From: Deinococcales bacterium | Lineage (GTDB): Bacteria; Deinococcota; Deinococci; Deinococcales; JAAFIG01 | DNA: 64,000 nucleotides | Direction of reading: 5' to 3' | Assembly (NCBI GenBank): GCA_013298595.1 | Contig: JAAFIG010000010.1 | Location: 69,260 to 133,259 of the forward strand | In this document: positions 17,820 through 26,102 of the stretch, in pieces | How positions within the stretch are numbered: position 1 is the first letter of the stretch | How the letters are laid out: every line of letters starts with the position of its first letter | Translations under genes and position numbers: made by a program | The notes under the pieces: generated by a model | The model's database searches: none | Told to the model about the DNA's origin: nothing | The model's input: the letters and a program-made list of their open reading frames with translations, nothing else

Positions 17820-17853
17820 TTTAAGAAGAGGGCGTTACAGTTGGCGTAACAAA
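17820..17853. repeat. 34-bp direct repeat, copy 2
   Basis: Partner of 15946-15979. It lies 43 bp upstream of the lipoprotein start and could also hold the gene's promoter or regulator site. Confidence 0.85.
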
Positions 17854-17906
17854 ATTGTTCTTGTTGTTTTTCACGGTTTCAAATTATTTTTTCAGTTTAA
17901 TCTTTC

Positions 17907-18003
17907 TGAAGCTCGAGAGGCAAAAATTGTTTATCCTGAAGCCTTTGAAGCAGATATCCAAGAGATTGAAGCTTTAACAGGTTTGCATTTTTCACTTTCC
18001 TGA
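17907..18003 (+). pseudogene. 3' fragment of the protease-nuclease gene
   Basis: Encodes the same last ~32 residues (E-A-R-E-A-K-I-V-Y-P to L-H-F-S-L-S) as the gene ending at 15594, differing only at synonymous bases. No start belongs to it; the upstream sequence is unrelated. Confidence 0.9.
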
Positions 18004-18007
18004 AAAT

Positions 18008-18049
18008 AAATTTTCCACCTCGAGACAGTTATCTCGAGGTGGAAAATTT
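18008..18049. terminator. Duplicate of the convergent-gene terminator
   Basis: AAATTTTCCACCTCGAGA pairs with its complement across CAGTTA. The stem here gained a compensating base pair relative to copy A, so the structure is kept by selection even though the + strand gene upstream is only a fragment; it still ends the gene at 18060. Confidence 0.85.
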
Positions 18050-18059
18050 TTATCCATTT

Positions 18060-18560
18060 TTACGATCTGGCTGCTACGCCATTGCTTCTGGCTGTGCGTG
18101 GTGGCATATCAGTTGGTACATCGTACTCGGGCAAATGCCCACCGCCTCGGAAAACAATTAAGGTGATGTATTCAAATTCGCCGCTGCGTTCCTTGATTTC
18201 AGCTGGGTCGCTATCACGTGCCCCTCGAGAGTATTTGATTGCTGCTGCCAGTTTCATTTTTTTATTTTCGACTGGCTCGAGGTCTCGGCGTTTATAAAAA
18301 TCGCCTTTGTACCAAACACCAGCCTCGAGGTTTTGGGTGGTGTTGTTACGCAGTTCGGCTGGTCGAGCACCGATTAAACGCCAGTCGAAGCGTTCGGCAT
18401 TCTCGAGTGGTAAGCGTAAACCGCCGCTTTTGACAACATCGCCGCTGGTCCAACCCATTGCGCCGTGTTTGCGAAGGGCATCGTGGACTGTTTCGTGATT
18501 CTCGAGTTCAACGCTGATACTCGCGCCGAGTGGGGTTGCAAAGTGAATGGTGGTGGGCAT
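18060..18560 (-). CDS. Unknown 166-aa protein convergent with the protease-nuclease gene
   Basis: Family not recognised. AGGAGA lies four bases before the ATG. Residues 1-75 run strand, strand (I-S-V-E-L), helix (T-V-H-D-A-L-R-K-H), then G-G-L-R-L-P-L and F-D-W-R-L-I-G-A-R-P-A-E, an order that could be a small beta-grasp-like fold (weak inference). Residues 80-166 are charged, with Y-K-G-D-F-Y-K-R-R and E-Y-I-T-L-I-V-F-R; the C-terminus is basic and probably disordered. No membrane segment. Originally it must have faced the protease-nuclease gene across one shared terminator, so a functional link between the two is possible. Confidence 0.7.
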   Translation of the reverse strand: MPTTIHFATPLGASISVELENHETVHDALRKHGAMGWTSGDVVKSGGLRLPLENAERFDWRLIGARPAELRNNTTQNLEAGVWYKGDFYKRRDLEPVENKKMKLAAAIKYSRGARDSDPAEIKERSGEFEYITLIVFRGGGHLPEYDVPTDMPPRTARSNGVAARS

Positions 18561-18603
18561 GGTTTCTCCTGTATGAGCTGGTGAAGGGCGAGGGTTGACA
18601 TGG

Positions 18604-18637
18604 CGTAATTAAGGATAAAAAATCATCCTTAATTACG
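18604..18637. promoter_or_regulatory. Large perfect palindrome in the leader of the 166-aa gene
   Basis: CGTAATTAAGGAT and its exact complement (13-base arms) surround AAAAAATC. There is no T-run after the stem in either direction. It lies between a TATGAT-like -10 and the gene start on the minus strand, so it is a candidate dimeric-repressor operator or an mRNA hairpin. Confidence 0.6.
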
Positions 18638-18748
18638 TTAATATCATAACATGGGTTATGGCTCGAGTCAAGATAGTCGATTAAAAATAAGTTTTGCATA
18701 TGTAAAGCACGATCAATCATAAACTGCACATTGAATATATACTGCTTT

Positions 18749-19591
18749 ATGCGCGATCAAAACCAAATGCTCGAGATTATTCTTGCCACTGCCGAAAACA
18801 ATCCTCGAGTTCGGGCTGTGATGCTGAATGGTTCTCGAGCTAATCCAAATGCCATACCCGATATTTTTCAGGATTTTGACATTGTGTATTTAGTAACTGA
18901 ACTCGAGTGGTTTAAGCAAAACCCGAGTTGGATTGATGGCTTTGGTGAACGCATGGTGTTGCAGTGTCCAGATGATTTTGGCAATCAAACCCGAGGCAAT
19001 TCGTATGCTTATTTAATGCAGTTTTTGGATGGCAACCGACTTGATTTAACATTGCAAACGGGGCAGTTTTTGCCTGATAGTCTCAGTGTTTTGCTATTGG
19101 ATAAAGACAACGCCATACTGCCTTTGCCTGCTCCGCAGGATTACTTACCCGAACCACCAAATCATCAAACTTTTTTTGAATGTTGTAACGAATTCTGGTG
19201 GGTTTGTCCTTATGTTGCAAAAGGCTTATGGCGCAAAGAAGTGATTTACGCTCAACATCATCTCGAGATTTTACGCAGCCAAACGCTGAGAATGTTGTAT
19301 TGGCAAGTGGGTCTGCAAACCAATTTTTCGCAACCACTCGGGAAATTAGGAAAGCACTTACGGGCGTATCTGACACCAGAGCAACACACTCTGTTGCTCG
19401 AGACGTTTAGCAATGCCGAATTTACTCAGATGTGGCAAGCATTATTTGCCCTGACCAAAATTTTTAGAAATGCCGCGCTTGAGGTTGCCCAGCACTTTTC
19501 ATTCCAATACCCACTGCAAGATGACACTCGAGTTAGCCAACATTTACAGCATGTGCAAGCCCTTGCTCGAGATGCAAAAACCATGTACTGA
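18749..19591 (+). CDS. Aminoglycoside 6-adenylyltransferase (AadK/ANT6)-family protein
   Basis: 280 aa, normal for the family. Streptomycin-adenylyltransferase-type nucleotidyltransferase: G-S-R-A-N and D-F-D-I-V-Y supply the catalytic pol-beta motif near residues 29-48, and G-N-R-L-D-L-T-L the third acidic residue. ANT(6) enzymes AMP-modify streptomycin; chromosomal relatives often have unproven substrates. The ATG at 18749 has TATACT (18738-18743) five bases upstream and no ribosome site, consistent with a leaderless mRNA. CTCGAG is dense, so the gene is long resident, not a recent resistance import. Confidence 0.82.
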   Translation: MRDQNQMLEIILATAENNPRVRAVMLNGSRANPNAIPDIFQDFDIVYLVTELEWFKQNPSWIDGFGERMVLQCPDDFGNQTRGNSYAYLMQFLDGNRLDLTLQTGQFLPDSLSVLLLDKDNAILPLPAPQDYLPEPPNHQTFFECCNEFWWVCPYVAKGLWRKEVIYAQHHLEILRSQTLRMLYWQVGLQTNFSQPLGKLGKHLRAYLTPEQHTLLLETFSNAEFTQMWQALFALTKIFRNAALEVAQHFSFQYPLQDDTRVSQHLQHVQALARDAKTMY

Positions 19592-19611
19592 TAAAATTGG
19601 GTAGAATACCA

Positions 19612-20583
19612 ATGATGAGCAACAAGCCCTGCATTTACATCGATGGTGAAGCTGGTACGACTGGTTTGCAGATTCGTGCTCGGTTACAACATCGCTCCGA
19701 CCTCGAGTTAGTTTCGATAGACCCTGCCAAACGCAAAGATGAACTCGAGCGTAAACGCCTGTTAAATAGCGTGGATATTGCTGTACTGTGCTTACACGAT
19801 AATCTGGCTAAGGAAGCCATTGCCATGCTCGAGAATCCTGCTGTGCGAGTGTTAGATGCCAGTACAGCACATCGGGTGGCGGATAACTGGGCGTATGGTT
19901 TTCCCGAATTAACAGCCCAACAAAGTGAGTTGATCCGCGAGGCACGTTTTGTGGCTAACCCTGGTTGTTATGCCCAGAATGCGATTGCTTTGTTGCGTCC
20001 GTTGGTGAACGCTGGTGTAATACCAGCAGATTACCCACTGAGTATCCAAGGTGTACAAGGGTACAGCGGCGGTGGGCGGCAACTAATAGATGCCGTTGAA
20101 GGCAAAGGCGGGGAGCATCATCTGGCAGGAGCGTACCGTGCTTACGCGCTGAGTTTAAACCATAAGCACTTACCTGAAATAACCAAATACAGTCAACTCG
20201 AGACAGAACCGATTTTTACGCCCGCTGTTGGCAAGTGGTTCAAGGGGATGTTGGTGCAAATTCCGTTGCATTTAAAGAATCTACCAAAACGCCCCAATGC
20301 TTCAGATTTACAACATATTCTCGAGGCGCATTATGCAGGGCAGCCTTTTATCAAAGTTTTACCACTCGAAGAAAATGCTGGTGCGACTAGTATTCTCGAC
20401 CCAGAAACCTTAAATGGCAGTAATCAAATGGAACTAATGATTTTTGCTCATCCACAAAAACAACAAGTTTTGTTGGTGGCTCGAGCTGATAACCTTGGCA
20501 AAGGCGCATCTGGTGCGGCTGCTCAAAATTTAGATGTGATGCTTGGACTCGAGACAAACCAAGACTACGCTCTTGATGATTAA
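19612..20583 (+). CDS. argC: N-acetyl-gamma-glutamyl-phosphate reductase, type 2
   Basis: 323 aa. NADPH-dependent reduction of N-acetylglutamyl phosphate in arginine synthesis. The shorter type-2 form ([15 protein letters not shown]-terminal dinucleotide fold) is recognised; the catalytic Cys lies in N-P-G-C-Y-A and the G-Y-S-G-G-G segment follows. TAGAAT ends four bases before the ATG at 19612 (seven before the adjacent ATG 19615), so the start may be either; no ribosome site. It follows the adenylyltransferase by 20 bp and ends in a strong terminator. Confidence 0.93.
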   Translation: MMSNKPCIYIDGEAGTTGLQIRARLQHRSDLELVSIDPAKRKDELERKRLLNSVDIAVLCLHDNLAKEAIAMLENPAVRVLDASTAHRVADNWAYGFPELTAQQSELIREARFVANPGCYAQNAIALLRPLVNAGVIPADYPLSIQGVQGYSGGGRQLIDAVEGKGGEHHLAGAYRAYALSLNHKHLPEITKYSQLETEPIFTPAVGKWFKGMLVQIPLHLKNLPKRPNASDLQHILEAHYAGQPFIKVLPLEENAGATSILDPETLNGSNQMELMIFAHPQKQQVLLVARADNLGKGASGAAAQNLDVMLGLETNQDYALDD

Positions 20584-20610
20584 AGAGGAAAGCATTTTGC
20601 TTTCCTCTTT
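20582..20610. terminator. Terminator between argC and the MFS gene
   Basis: AAAGAGGAAAGC, ATTTT loop, GCTTTCCTCTTT. The A/T ends make it usable in both directions between convergent genes. Confidence 0.88.
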
Positions 20611-20626
20611 AATCTTTTCTTCTACC

Positions 20627-22918
20627 CTACTCGGCAGCTGGAGCGGGCATACCCGCTGTTGAACGTAATGGTAATTCTGGTAAAGCTAAGGTCATTAAGA
20701 ACGCTAAGAATGCCACAATAACACCAAGTTTATAAATGGTGGTAATTGCGTCAGTCAGGACTTCTTTAAAGGTTTTATCGACTTTATCAATGGTTGAAAT
20801 AATCGTGGTTTTTGTTGCTTGGAGATTTTTCAAGCTACTTTGGTAAATGGAATTGGCAATGGTTTTTGGTTGTGGTTGATTTTTTGCAATGGCTGCTAAT
20901 GCGCTGTTAATTGCACCCGAAATTGCTTGTGGTGCGGCAGCATCTAAGTTCTTTTTGATTTCAACTAAAATGTCAGCTCGGCGATCTGGGTAAGTTAAAA
21001 TAGCGGCTGGAATACTGGTTAAACGCGCTTTTAATGGGGTTGGAATGCTCGGGTTCTTTGCTAAGGCTGCTAAGGCAACAGCTGGTTTTTCAGCATTCAT
21101 AGCAGCAGCAATGGCTTGGTATTGTGCCTCGAGACTTTTCCTGACTTGAGCAGCAATACCACCAGCGTTTAAAGTCTCTTTTAATTGTTGTGGAATTTGT
21201 GGATTTTTGAGTAATGCAGCTTTTGCAACAGCATCATTATCCCGAAGTGCTTTCACAATCAGATCTTGCACCCCCCGATTTTGTGCCTCGAGGAATTGCC
21301 AGAAACCACCTGCTTTCACAGCCGCTGCTAATTGGGTTTGCATTTCGGCAGGCATTTGTTTATTGGAAGCTAAGGCAGTTAAAGCTTTTAAATTATTTTT
21401 CAAAAAAGCTGCCTCGAGATTTTTTTCGGTTGCGGTAATCCCTGCAAGGGCTGTTTTCTTAACGGCTGCACCATCAAAACGCAAGTTATTATTACCACCT
21501 TCGGCATTAGCGGTTCCGCCACCAACTTGAAACTGGGCGCGTAAAGCAACAGGGACATCTTTGGTGACTTCCGTTAATTTTGGTCCAAGATTTTGCGAAA
21601 TCAAATTCCCAAAAACACTAAAGAAAATCGCTAAGCCAACGCTACTACCCATGCTGCGAAAAAACGTAGCACTCGAGGTAGCCACTCCCATTTTTTGTGG
21701 TGGAGCAGCGGTTTGGATAGCAAGAGTATAGAGGGGAATACTTGGTCCTAAGCCCATACCCATAACCAGCATTTTGGCAAAAACCTCCCAGAACGTACTT
21801 TGTGGTGTTAAGGTAAAACCAGCAATCGCAAAACCAAGCATCATGATGATTAAACCAACTAGCATCAGTGGTTTATAACGTCCAAAACGGCTGACCAATT
21901 GTCCACTCATGACATTGCCAATCACTAAACCAATCACCAGTGGTAACCCCGCAAAACCACTCGAGGTAGCACTTAAACCAACCACATTCTGCATAAAAAT
22001 TGGCAAGAAAATAATGGCAGCTAAGAAACCCATACCAACAATAAAAGCAGCAGCATTACCAATGCTAAAGGCTGGATTTTTAAAAAGATTCAAATCAAGC
22101 AAAGGGTCTTTAGCACTACGTTCAATCAAAATAAAAGCGATTAAACCAACCAAGGCTAAACCAAACATGCCGATAATTTCTGGGCTACCCCATAAAAAAC
22201 CTGTTTCGCCAGCCCGTACAACAGTTTTACCTAAGGATAAAGCTAGCAACAAAGGAATGGTTGAAACCAGCAAAGCAACTGCGCCAGCGTAATCAATACT
22301 TGGTTTATTTTGTACTAAATTAAGGTTTGGCATTTTAGAAACAATAAAAGCAATTGCCAAAGCACCAACAGGTAAATTCACAAAGAACACCCAGTGCCAC
22401 GAGAAGTTATCGGTTAAGAAACCACCAACTAGCGGACCGACCACACTCGAGAGTCCGAATACAGCGCCAAATAACCCACTGTACTTACCGCGTTCTTGAG
22501 GCGGGAACATATCAGAAATAATGGCTAATGCACTGGTAAAAAGTGCTGCACTGCCAAGCCCTTGGATGGCTCTGGCAATAATAATTTGCCAAGTATCGGC
22601 AGCCACACCACAAAAAACACTGCCTGCAAGGAAAATCGCAATACCAATTAAGAGAATGGGTTTACGACCAAAAATATCGGATAATTTTCCATAAATCGGC
22701 ACCATGACGGTACTCGAGACAATATAAGCTGTGGAAACCCAACCAAACAATGTAGCTTCGATTTTTAAGTCAGCTTGAATACTTGGACCAGCTGTAGCAA
22801 CAATAGTTTGGTCAAGTGCGGCAAGCAGAACACCAAGAAATGCACCAATTAAAGTAAACATTTTTTGTTGTTGCGTAAGTTGCGGAATTTGCGGTATTGG
22901 GAAACTCGGGGCGGACAT
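20627..22918 (-). CDS. EmrB/QacA-type 14-helix drug exporter with a large inserted domain
   Basis: 763 aa, about 250 longer than usual. The MFS DHA2 core is plain: L-D-Q-T-I-V-A-T-A-G-P (motif D1), G-K-L-S-D-I-F-G-R-K-P (motif A), G-L-G-S-A-A-L-F and G-P-L-V-G-G-F (motif C). Drug:proton antiport across the inner membrane is expected. Between helix 13 (~470) and helix 14 (~735) lies a ~250-residue hydrophilic, helix-rich region with recurring A-L-A-K-N-P / A-L-L-K-N-P units. The start at 22918 has AAGGAGT; it follows marR by 31 bp. Confidence 0.88.
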   Translation of the reverse strand: MSAPSFPIPQIPQLTQQQKMFTLIGAFLGVLLAALDQTIVATAGPSIQADLKIEATLFGWVSTAYIVSSTVMVPIYGKLSDIFGRKPILLIGIAIFLAGSVFCGVAADTWQIIIARAIQGLGSAALFTSALAIISDMFPPQERGKYSGLFGAVFGLSSVVGPLVGGFLTDNFSWHWVFFVNLPVGALAIAFIVSKMPNLNLVQNKPSIDYAGAVALLVSTIPLLLALSLGKTVVRAGETGFLWGSPEIIGMFGLALVGLIAFILIERSAKDPLLDLNLFKNPAFSIGNAAAFIVGMGFLAAIIFLPIFMQNVVGLSATSSGFAGLPLVIGLVIGNVMSGQLVSRFGRYKPLMLVGLIIMMLGFAIAGFTLTPQSTFWEVFAKMLVMGMGLGPSIPLYTLAIQTAAPPQKMGVATSSATFFRSMGSSVGLAIFFSVFGNLISQNLGPKLTEVTKDVPVALRAQFQVGGGTANAEGGNNNLRFDGAAVKKTALAGITATEKNLEAAFLKNNLKALTALASNKQMPAEMQTQLAAAVKAGGFWQFLEAQNRGVQDLIVKALRDNDAVAKAALLKNPQIPQQLKETLNAGGIAAQVRKSLEAQYQAIAAAMNAEKPAVALAALAKNPSIPTPLKARLTSIPAAILTYPDRRADILVEIKKNLDAAAPQAISGAINSALAAIAKNQPQPKTIANSIYQSSLKNLQATKTTIISTIDKVDKTFKEVLTDAITTIYKLGVIVAFLAFLMTLALPELPLRSTAGMPAPAAE

Positions 22919-22949
22919 ACGGACTCCTTTGTGACTAAATGGCTCGAGA

Positions 22950-23498
22950 TTAGTCGGTATCTGAGACAAATTGGGCTTGGACATTACTGGTCATGGTTTG
23001 CATGGTCTGAGCAAAATGCTCGAGTTCAGTAGCTGGAATATGTTCTAGTGCTCGTAAAATATGGTTACCAACACCGTGACGCATTTTTTCGACTGTAGCT
23101 TTGCCATGTTCGGTTAGTAAAACGCGAATTCTGCGTGAATCTTCGGTATCTAAACTGCGAGTGACTAAGTGTTTTTCCTCGAGTTTCTCGAGAATACGGC
23201 TGATGTCTGATGGATTGGTGGCTAAGCGAGTACAGATCAGTTTCGGGTATTCAATGCCTTCAAAAATTGCGGTCAATGCCAGAAAATCCTTAAATTCTAA
23301 ATCCAATTCTCCAATCACTTTTGGCATGATTCGTTGGCGCATGAGTTGCCCAAATGTCCACCAAGACTCGAGTAACGCTTGCGCGTGGGCGCTGCGTTTT
23401 AAGTTTGTGTCTTTGCTGGGTATTTTTGCCACAAGATTATTGTAATCCAAAATAGTTTCAAAATGCAAATAAATAAGATGGCGTATTGTCATATCCAT
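22950..23498 (-). CDS. MarR-family transcriptional regulator
   Basis: About 182 aa from ATG 23498 (23492 also possible). Winged-helix core: L-T-A-I-F-E-G-I-E-Y-P-K-L, then N-P-S-D-I-S-R-I-L-E-K-L-E-E-K-H-L-V-T-R, and the wing with D-S-R-R-I-R-V-L-L-T. It heads the operon with the EmrB-type exporter, a common pairing in which MarR represses the pump until a drug binds. It is divergent from the glycerate-kinase gene; TAGAAT at ~23534 lies in the shared 60-bp gap. Confidence 0.9.
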   Translation of the reverse strand: MDMTIRHLIYLHFETILDYNNLVAKIPSKDTNLKRSAHAQALLESWWTFGQLMRQRIMPKVIGELDLEFKDFLALTAIFEGIEYPKLICTRLATNPSDISRILEKLEEKHLVTRSLDTEDSRRIRVLLTEHGKATVEKMRHGVGNHILRALEHIPATELEHFAQTMQTMTSNVQAQFVSDTD

Positions 23499-23558
23499 GC
23501 CAATCCAATTTTGAACAGCAAGCAACCCAGTTGTAGAATCCAAGTTCAAGGTTTGTAT

Positions 23559-24797
23559 ATGTCCAACTCTATGAAATCTGTTTTACTCGAGGCATTCCAA
23601 GCAGCTGTAGCCGCTGCTCAACCTGCTGCTGCCATCCCATTGCACTTACCCAGCCCACCCAAAGGCAAAACCATGATTATTGGTTTTGGTAAAGCCGCTG
23701 CAACAATGGCTCGAGCCTTAGAGCAACATTATCCAGCGCCTCTCGAGGGAGTGGTGGTCACACGTTACGGACATATTCTCGAGCCATGCCAACAGATTCG
23801 GGTACTCGAGGCAGCCCACCCAATCCCTGATGCAAATAGTGTTTATGCAACTCAGCAAATTCTTGCGGCTGTGCAAAATCTACAACCCGAAGACTTGGTT
23901 ATTTGCCTTGTTTCAGGTGGTGGAAGTGCCTTACTTTGTGCACCCGATGGTATTACTCTCGAGACAAAAAAACTGGTAACACAAGCATTACTTTCCTCGG
24001 GTGCAAGCATCCAAGAAATGAACGTGATTCGTAAACACCTTTCCTTAGTCAAAGGTGGGCGCTTAGCCGTTGCTTGCCAACCTGCTCGAGTTCATACCCT
24101 AATTGTCTCGGATGTGGTTGGTGATGATTTAAGCAGCATTGCTTCAGGCGCAACCGTACCAGACCCGAGCACCTACGCCGATGCCCTCGAGATACTGCAA
24201 CGTTACAGCATCAACATCCCCGAAGTGCAATACCTGCTCGAACATCGAATGCACAGCGGTACTGATACGCCAAAAGCAAATCATGCAGCCTTTACTCGAG
24301 TGACAAACAATTTAATTGTCACCAATGGCATTGCCTTACAAGCCATCGAAAAAACGCTGACTCAACACAGTATCCAATCACAAATTCTTTCTGATAGCAT
24401 CGAAGGTAATGCTCGAGTCGCAGCCCAAAGCCACGCACAAGCCTTAGAAAAACTCGAGCCAAATACTGCCCTATTATCTGGAGGTGAAACCACTGTGCTT
24501 GTCCAAGGTCATGGGCGCGGCGGACGCAACTTAGAATTTATACTAGCCCTTGCCCTCGAGCAACCCAATTGTTATGCCTTAGCTGCCGATAGTGACGGTA
24601 TAGATGGCTCGAGCAATGCTGCAGGCGCGATCATTACCCCAGATACCCTGAATCGAGCTGCGGCACTGGGGTTAGATGCCAAAGCGTATCTCGAGAATAA
24701 TGATGCACACACATTTTTCGAGCATTTAGGCGATTTAGTCATAACAGGTGCAACAGGAACAAATGTGAACGATATTCGTATTCTGATTCAAGCCTAA
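23559..24797 (+). CDS. Glycerate 2-kinase (GckA/MOFRL family)
   Basis: 412 aa. Phosphorylates D-glycerate to 2-phosphoglycerate; the family was long annotated hydroxypyruvate reductase (TtuD). Motifs: G-F-G-K-A-A-A-T-M-A near 40, V-S-G-G-G-S-A-L-L near 120, R-K-H-L-S-L-V-K-G-G-R-L-A near 160 (catalytic Lys region), and the C-terminal MOFRL domain with S-G-G-E-T-T-V, G-R-G-G-R-N-L-E and D-S-D-G-I-D-G. Start at 23559 chosen because the earlier in-frame ATG would overlap marR; ATG 23571 is also possible. Fourteen CTCGAG words occur inside this gene. Confidence 0.9.
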   Translation: MSNSMKSVLLEAFQAAVAAAQPAAAIPLHLPSPPKGKTMIIGFGKAAATMARALEQHYPAPLEGVVVTRYGHILEPCQQIRVLEAAHPIPDANSVYATQQILAAVQNLQPEDLVICLVSGGGSALLCAPDGITLETKKLVTQALLSSGASIQEMNVIRKHLSLVKGGRLAVACQPARVHTLIVSDVVGDDLSSIASGATVPDPSTYADALEILQRYSINIPEVQYLLEHRMHSGTDTPKANHAAFTRVTNNLIVTNGIALQAIEKTLTQHSIQSQILSDSIEGNARVAAQSHAQALEKLEPNTALLSGGETTVLVQGHGRGGRNLEFILALALEQPNCYALAADSDGIDGSSNAAGAIITPDTLNRAAALGLDAKAYLENNDAHTFFEHLGDLVITGATGTNVNDIRILIQA

Positions 24798-24975
24798 ATA
24801 GAACCTCTATATTTAAAAATTGCCTTTCAGACATAGCTTCCACTATTCTCGAGTCTTTACAACTGGCAGAGTACTTTCGTTTTGATACTCCCGAACCAAT
24901 TAAGTATTGGCATTTTTGCAAACATCGTAGTAACTGCACTTGTTTTCTAGCCTTGCAAAACGTAACCTGCCAATC

Positions 24976-25395
24976 ATGAAGCAATACCCTCTTCCCGCTG
25001 TCGCTGCTTTAATTGCCCATCAAGGCAAAGTGTTAATTGTTCGCACCCACAAATGGAATGGATTATGGGGTGTCCCTGGTGGCAAAATAGATTATGGCGA
25101 AGACACTTTAACTGCTCTGGCTCGAGAGATGCGTGAAGAGGTTGGGTTGGAAATTCGAGATGCAGTTTATGCGTTTTACTCCGATATTATCGAGGATGCA
25201 AATTTTTATAAACCCGCACATTTTCTCAGTCTCGAGTTTGTTGCGTACTCAGATTCGGATGCAGTTGTGTGTAATGAAGAAATTGCCGAATTTGCTTGGG
25301 TCAGTCTGCAACAAGCTTTCGAGTATCCTGTGAATGTGTACACGAAACGCTTACTCGAGTGGTGCATCGAACATCACTTTCCGGTATTGGTATGA
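24976..25395 (+). CDS. Nudix hydrolase
   Basis: 139 aa. The Nudix box is complete: G-G-K-I-D-Y-G-E-D-T, then A-R-E-M-R-E-E-V-G-L, where the E-x-x-E-E residues bind Mg2+. The family cleaves nucleoside diphosphates linked to another group; substrate not predictable, perhaps a damaged nucleotide. The ATG at 24976 begins right before the first strand. The 178-bp gap upstream holds no gene. The stop overlaps the SDR start (ATGA at 25392-25395), so the two are co-translated. Confidence 0.9.
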   Translation: MKQYPLPAVAALIAHQGKVLIVRTHKWNGLWGVPGGKIDYGEDTLTALAREMREEVGLEIRDAVYAFYSDIIEDANFYKPAHFLSLEFVAYSDSDAVVCNEEIAEFAWVSLQQAFEYPVNVYTKRLLEWCIEHHFPVLV

Positions 25396-26102
25396 AAACG
25401 GCTTTAGTGACTGGCGCAGCCAAAGGGATTGGTAAAGCTATTGCTTTGCGGCTGGCTCGAGATGGGTATAGCGTAGCAGTGCATTATCACACTTCACAAA
25501 TCGAAGCTGAAAAATTGGTCAAAGAACTCGAGACATTTGGTGTTCAAGCCATTGCTTTACAAGCTGATATCCGCGACTCGAGTCAAGCTGAAAATCTGGT
25601 ACTCACCACTGCTCGAGAACTGGGTGGGCTAGGGGTGCTTGTCAATAATGTTGGTAATTACATCAAAAAACCGTTGATGGATTTAACTGTTTTAGATTGG
25701 CACGAAATGCTGAACAGCAATCTCAATAACACTTTTTATATGTGTCATGCTGCTCTGCCAATCATGCGCCATCAGCGCTATGGCAGGATTATCAATTTAG
25801 GATTTGCTGGTGCTCAAAATCTCGAGGCTCGTCCGCATATTTTGCCGTACACCATTGCAAAAACAGGGGTGATTTTACTGACCAAAAGTATTGCTAAAAC
25901 CGAAGCGGCTAATGGCATTACTGCTAACGTGGTTAGTCCTGGAGTGATCGAAAATAGTGTTTCTAAACCACTCGAGTTGATTCCTGCTGGGCGGCTTGGT
26001 TCATTCGAGGAATTAGCTGATGCCGTGATGTACTTTTTGCAACCCAACGCGGCTTACACCACTGGGCAGATTCTCGAGGTCGCAGGTGGTTTTAATTTAT
26101 AA
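25392..26102 (+). CDS. SDR-family oxidoreductase lacking the usual catalytic serine
   Basis: 236 aa Rossmann protein: T-G-A-A-K-G-I-G nucleotide loop, N-N-V-G, active Y-T-I-A-K, and the V-S-P-G-V-I segment. The residue usually Ser is Phe (I-I-N-L-G-F-A-G), and the stretch to Tyr is two residues longer than in FabG. Such forms are seen among pteridine-reductase-like and 3-oxoacyl-ACP-reductase-like SDRs, so activity is possible but changed. The gene shares ATGA with the Nudix gene and overlaps trpF at its 3' end by 11 bp, tail to tail. Confidence 0.85.
   Translation: MKTALVTGAAKGIGKAIALRLARDGYSVAVHYHTSQIEAEKLVKELETFGVQAIALQADIRDSSQAENLVLTTARELGGLGVLVNNVGNYIKKPLMDLTVLDWHEMLNSNLNNTFYMCHAALPIMRHQRYGRIINLGFAGAQNLEARPHILPYTIAKTGVILLTKSIAKTEAANGITANVVSPGVIENSVSKPLELIPAGRLGSFEELADAVMYFLQPNAAYTTGQILEVAGGFNL

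Larger units (their letters stand above)
17907..18329. repeat. Long direct repeat, copy B (423 bp)
   Basis: Partner of 15498-15919. This copy carries the intact 3' half of the 166-aa gene, continuing past the repeat edge at 18329. The distance between the same point in A and B is about 2409 bp. Confidence 0.92.

Noticed and set aside
17665-18003. Open frame on the + strand ending in the nuclease C-terminus
   Set aside because: Its 5' two thirds lie antisense to the lipoprotein gene and its leader; only the last ~32 codons match the nuclease. Treated as a repeat-borne pseudogene fragment.
15498-18329. Insertion sequence or transposon
   Set aside because: No transposase, inverted ends or short target duplications; the repeats are 422 bp of host gene ends.
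24798-24975. tRNA or small RNA before the Nudix gene
   Set aside because: No cloverleaf, hairpin with T-run or other RNA signature could be seen.
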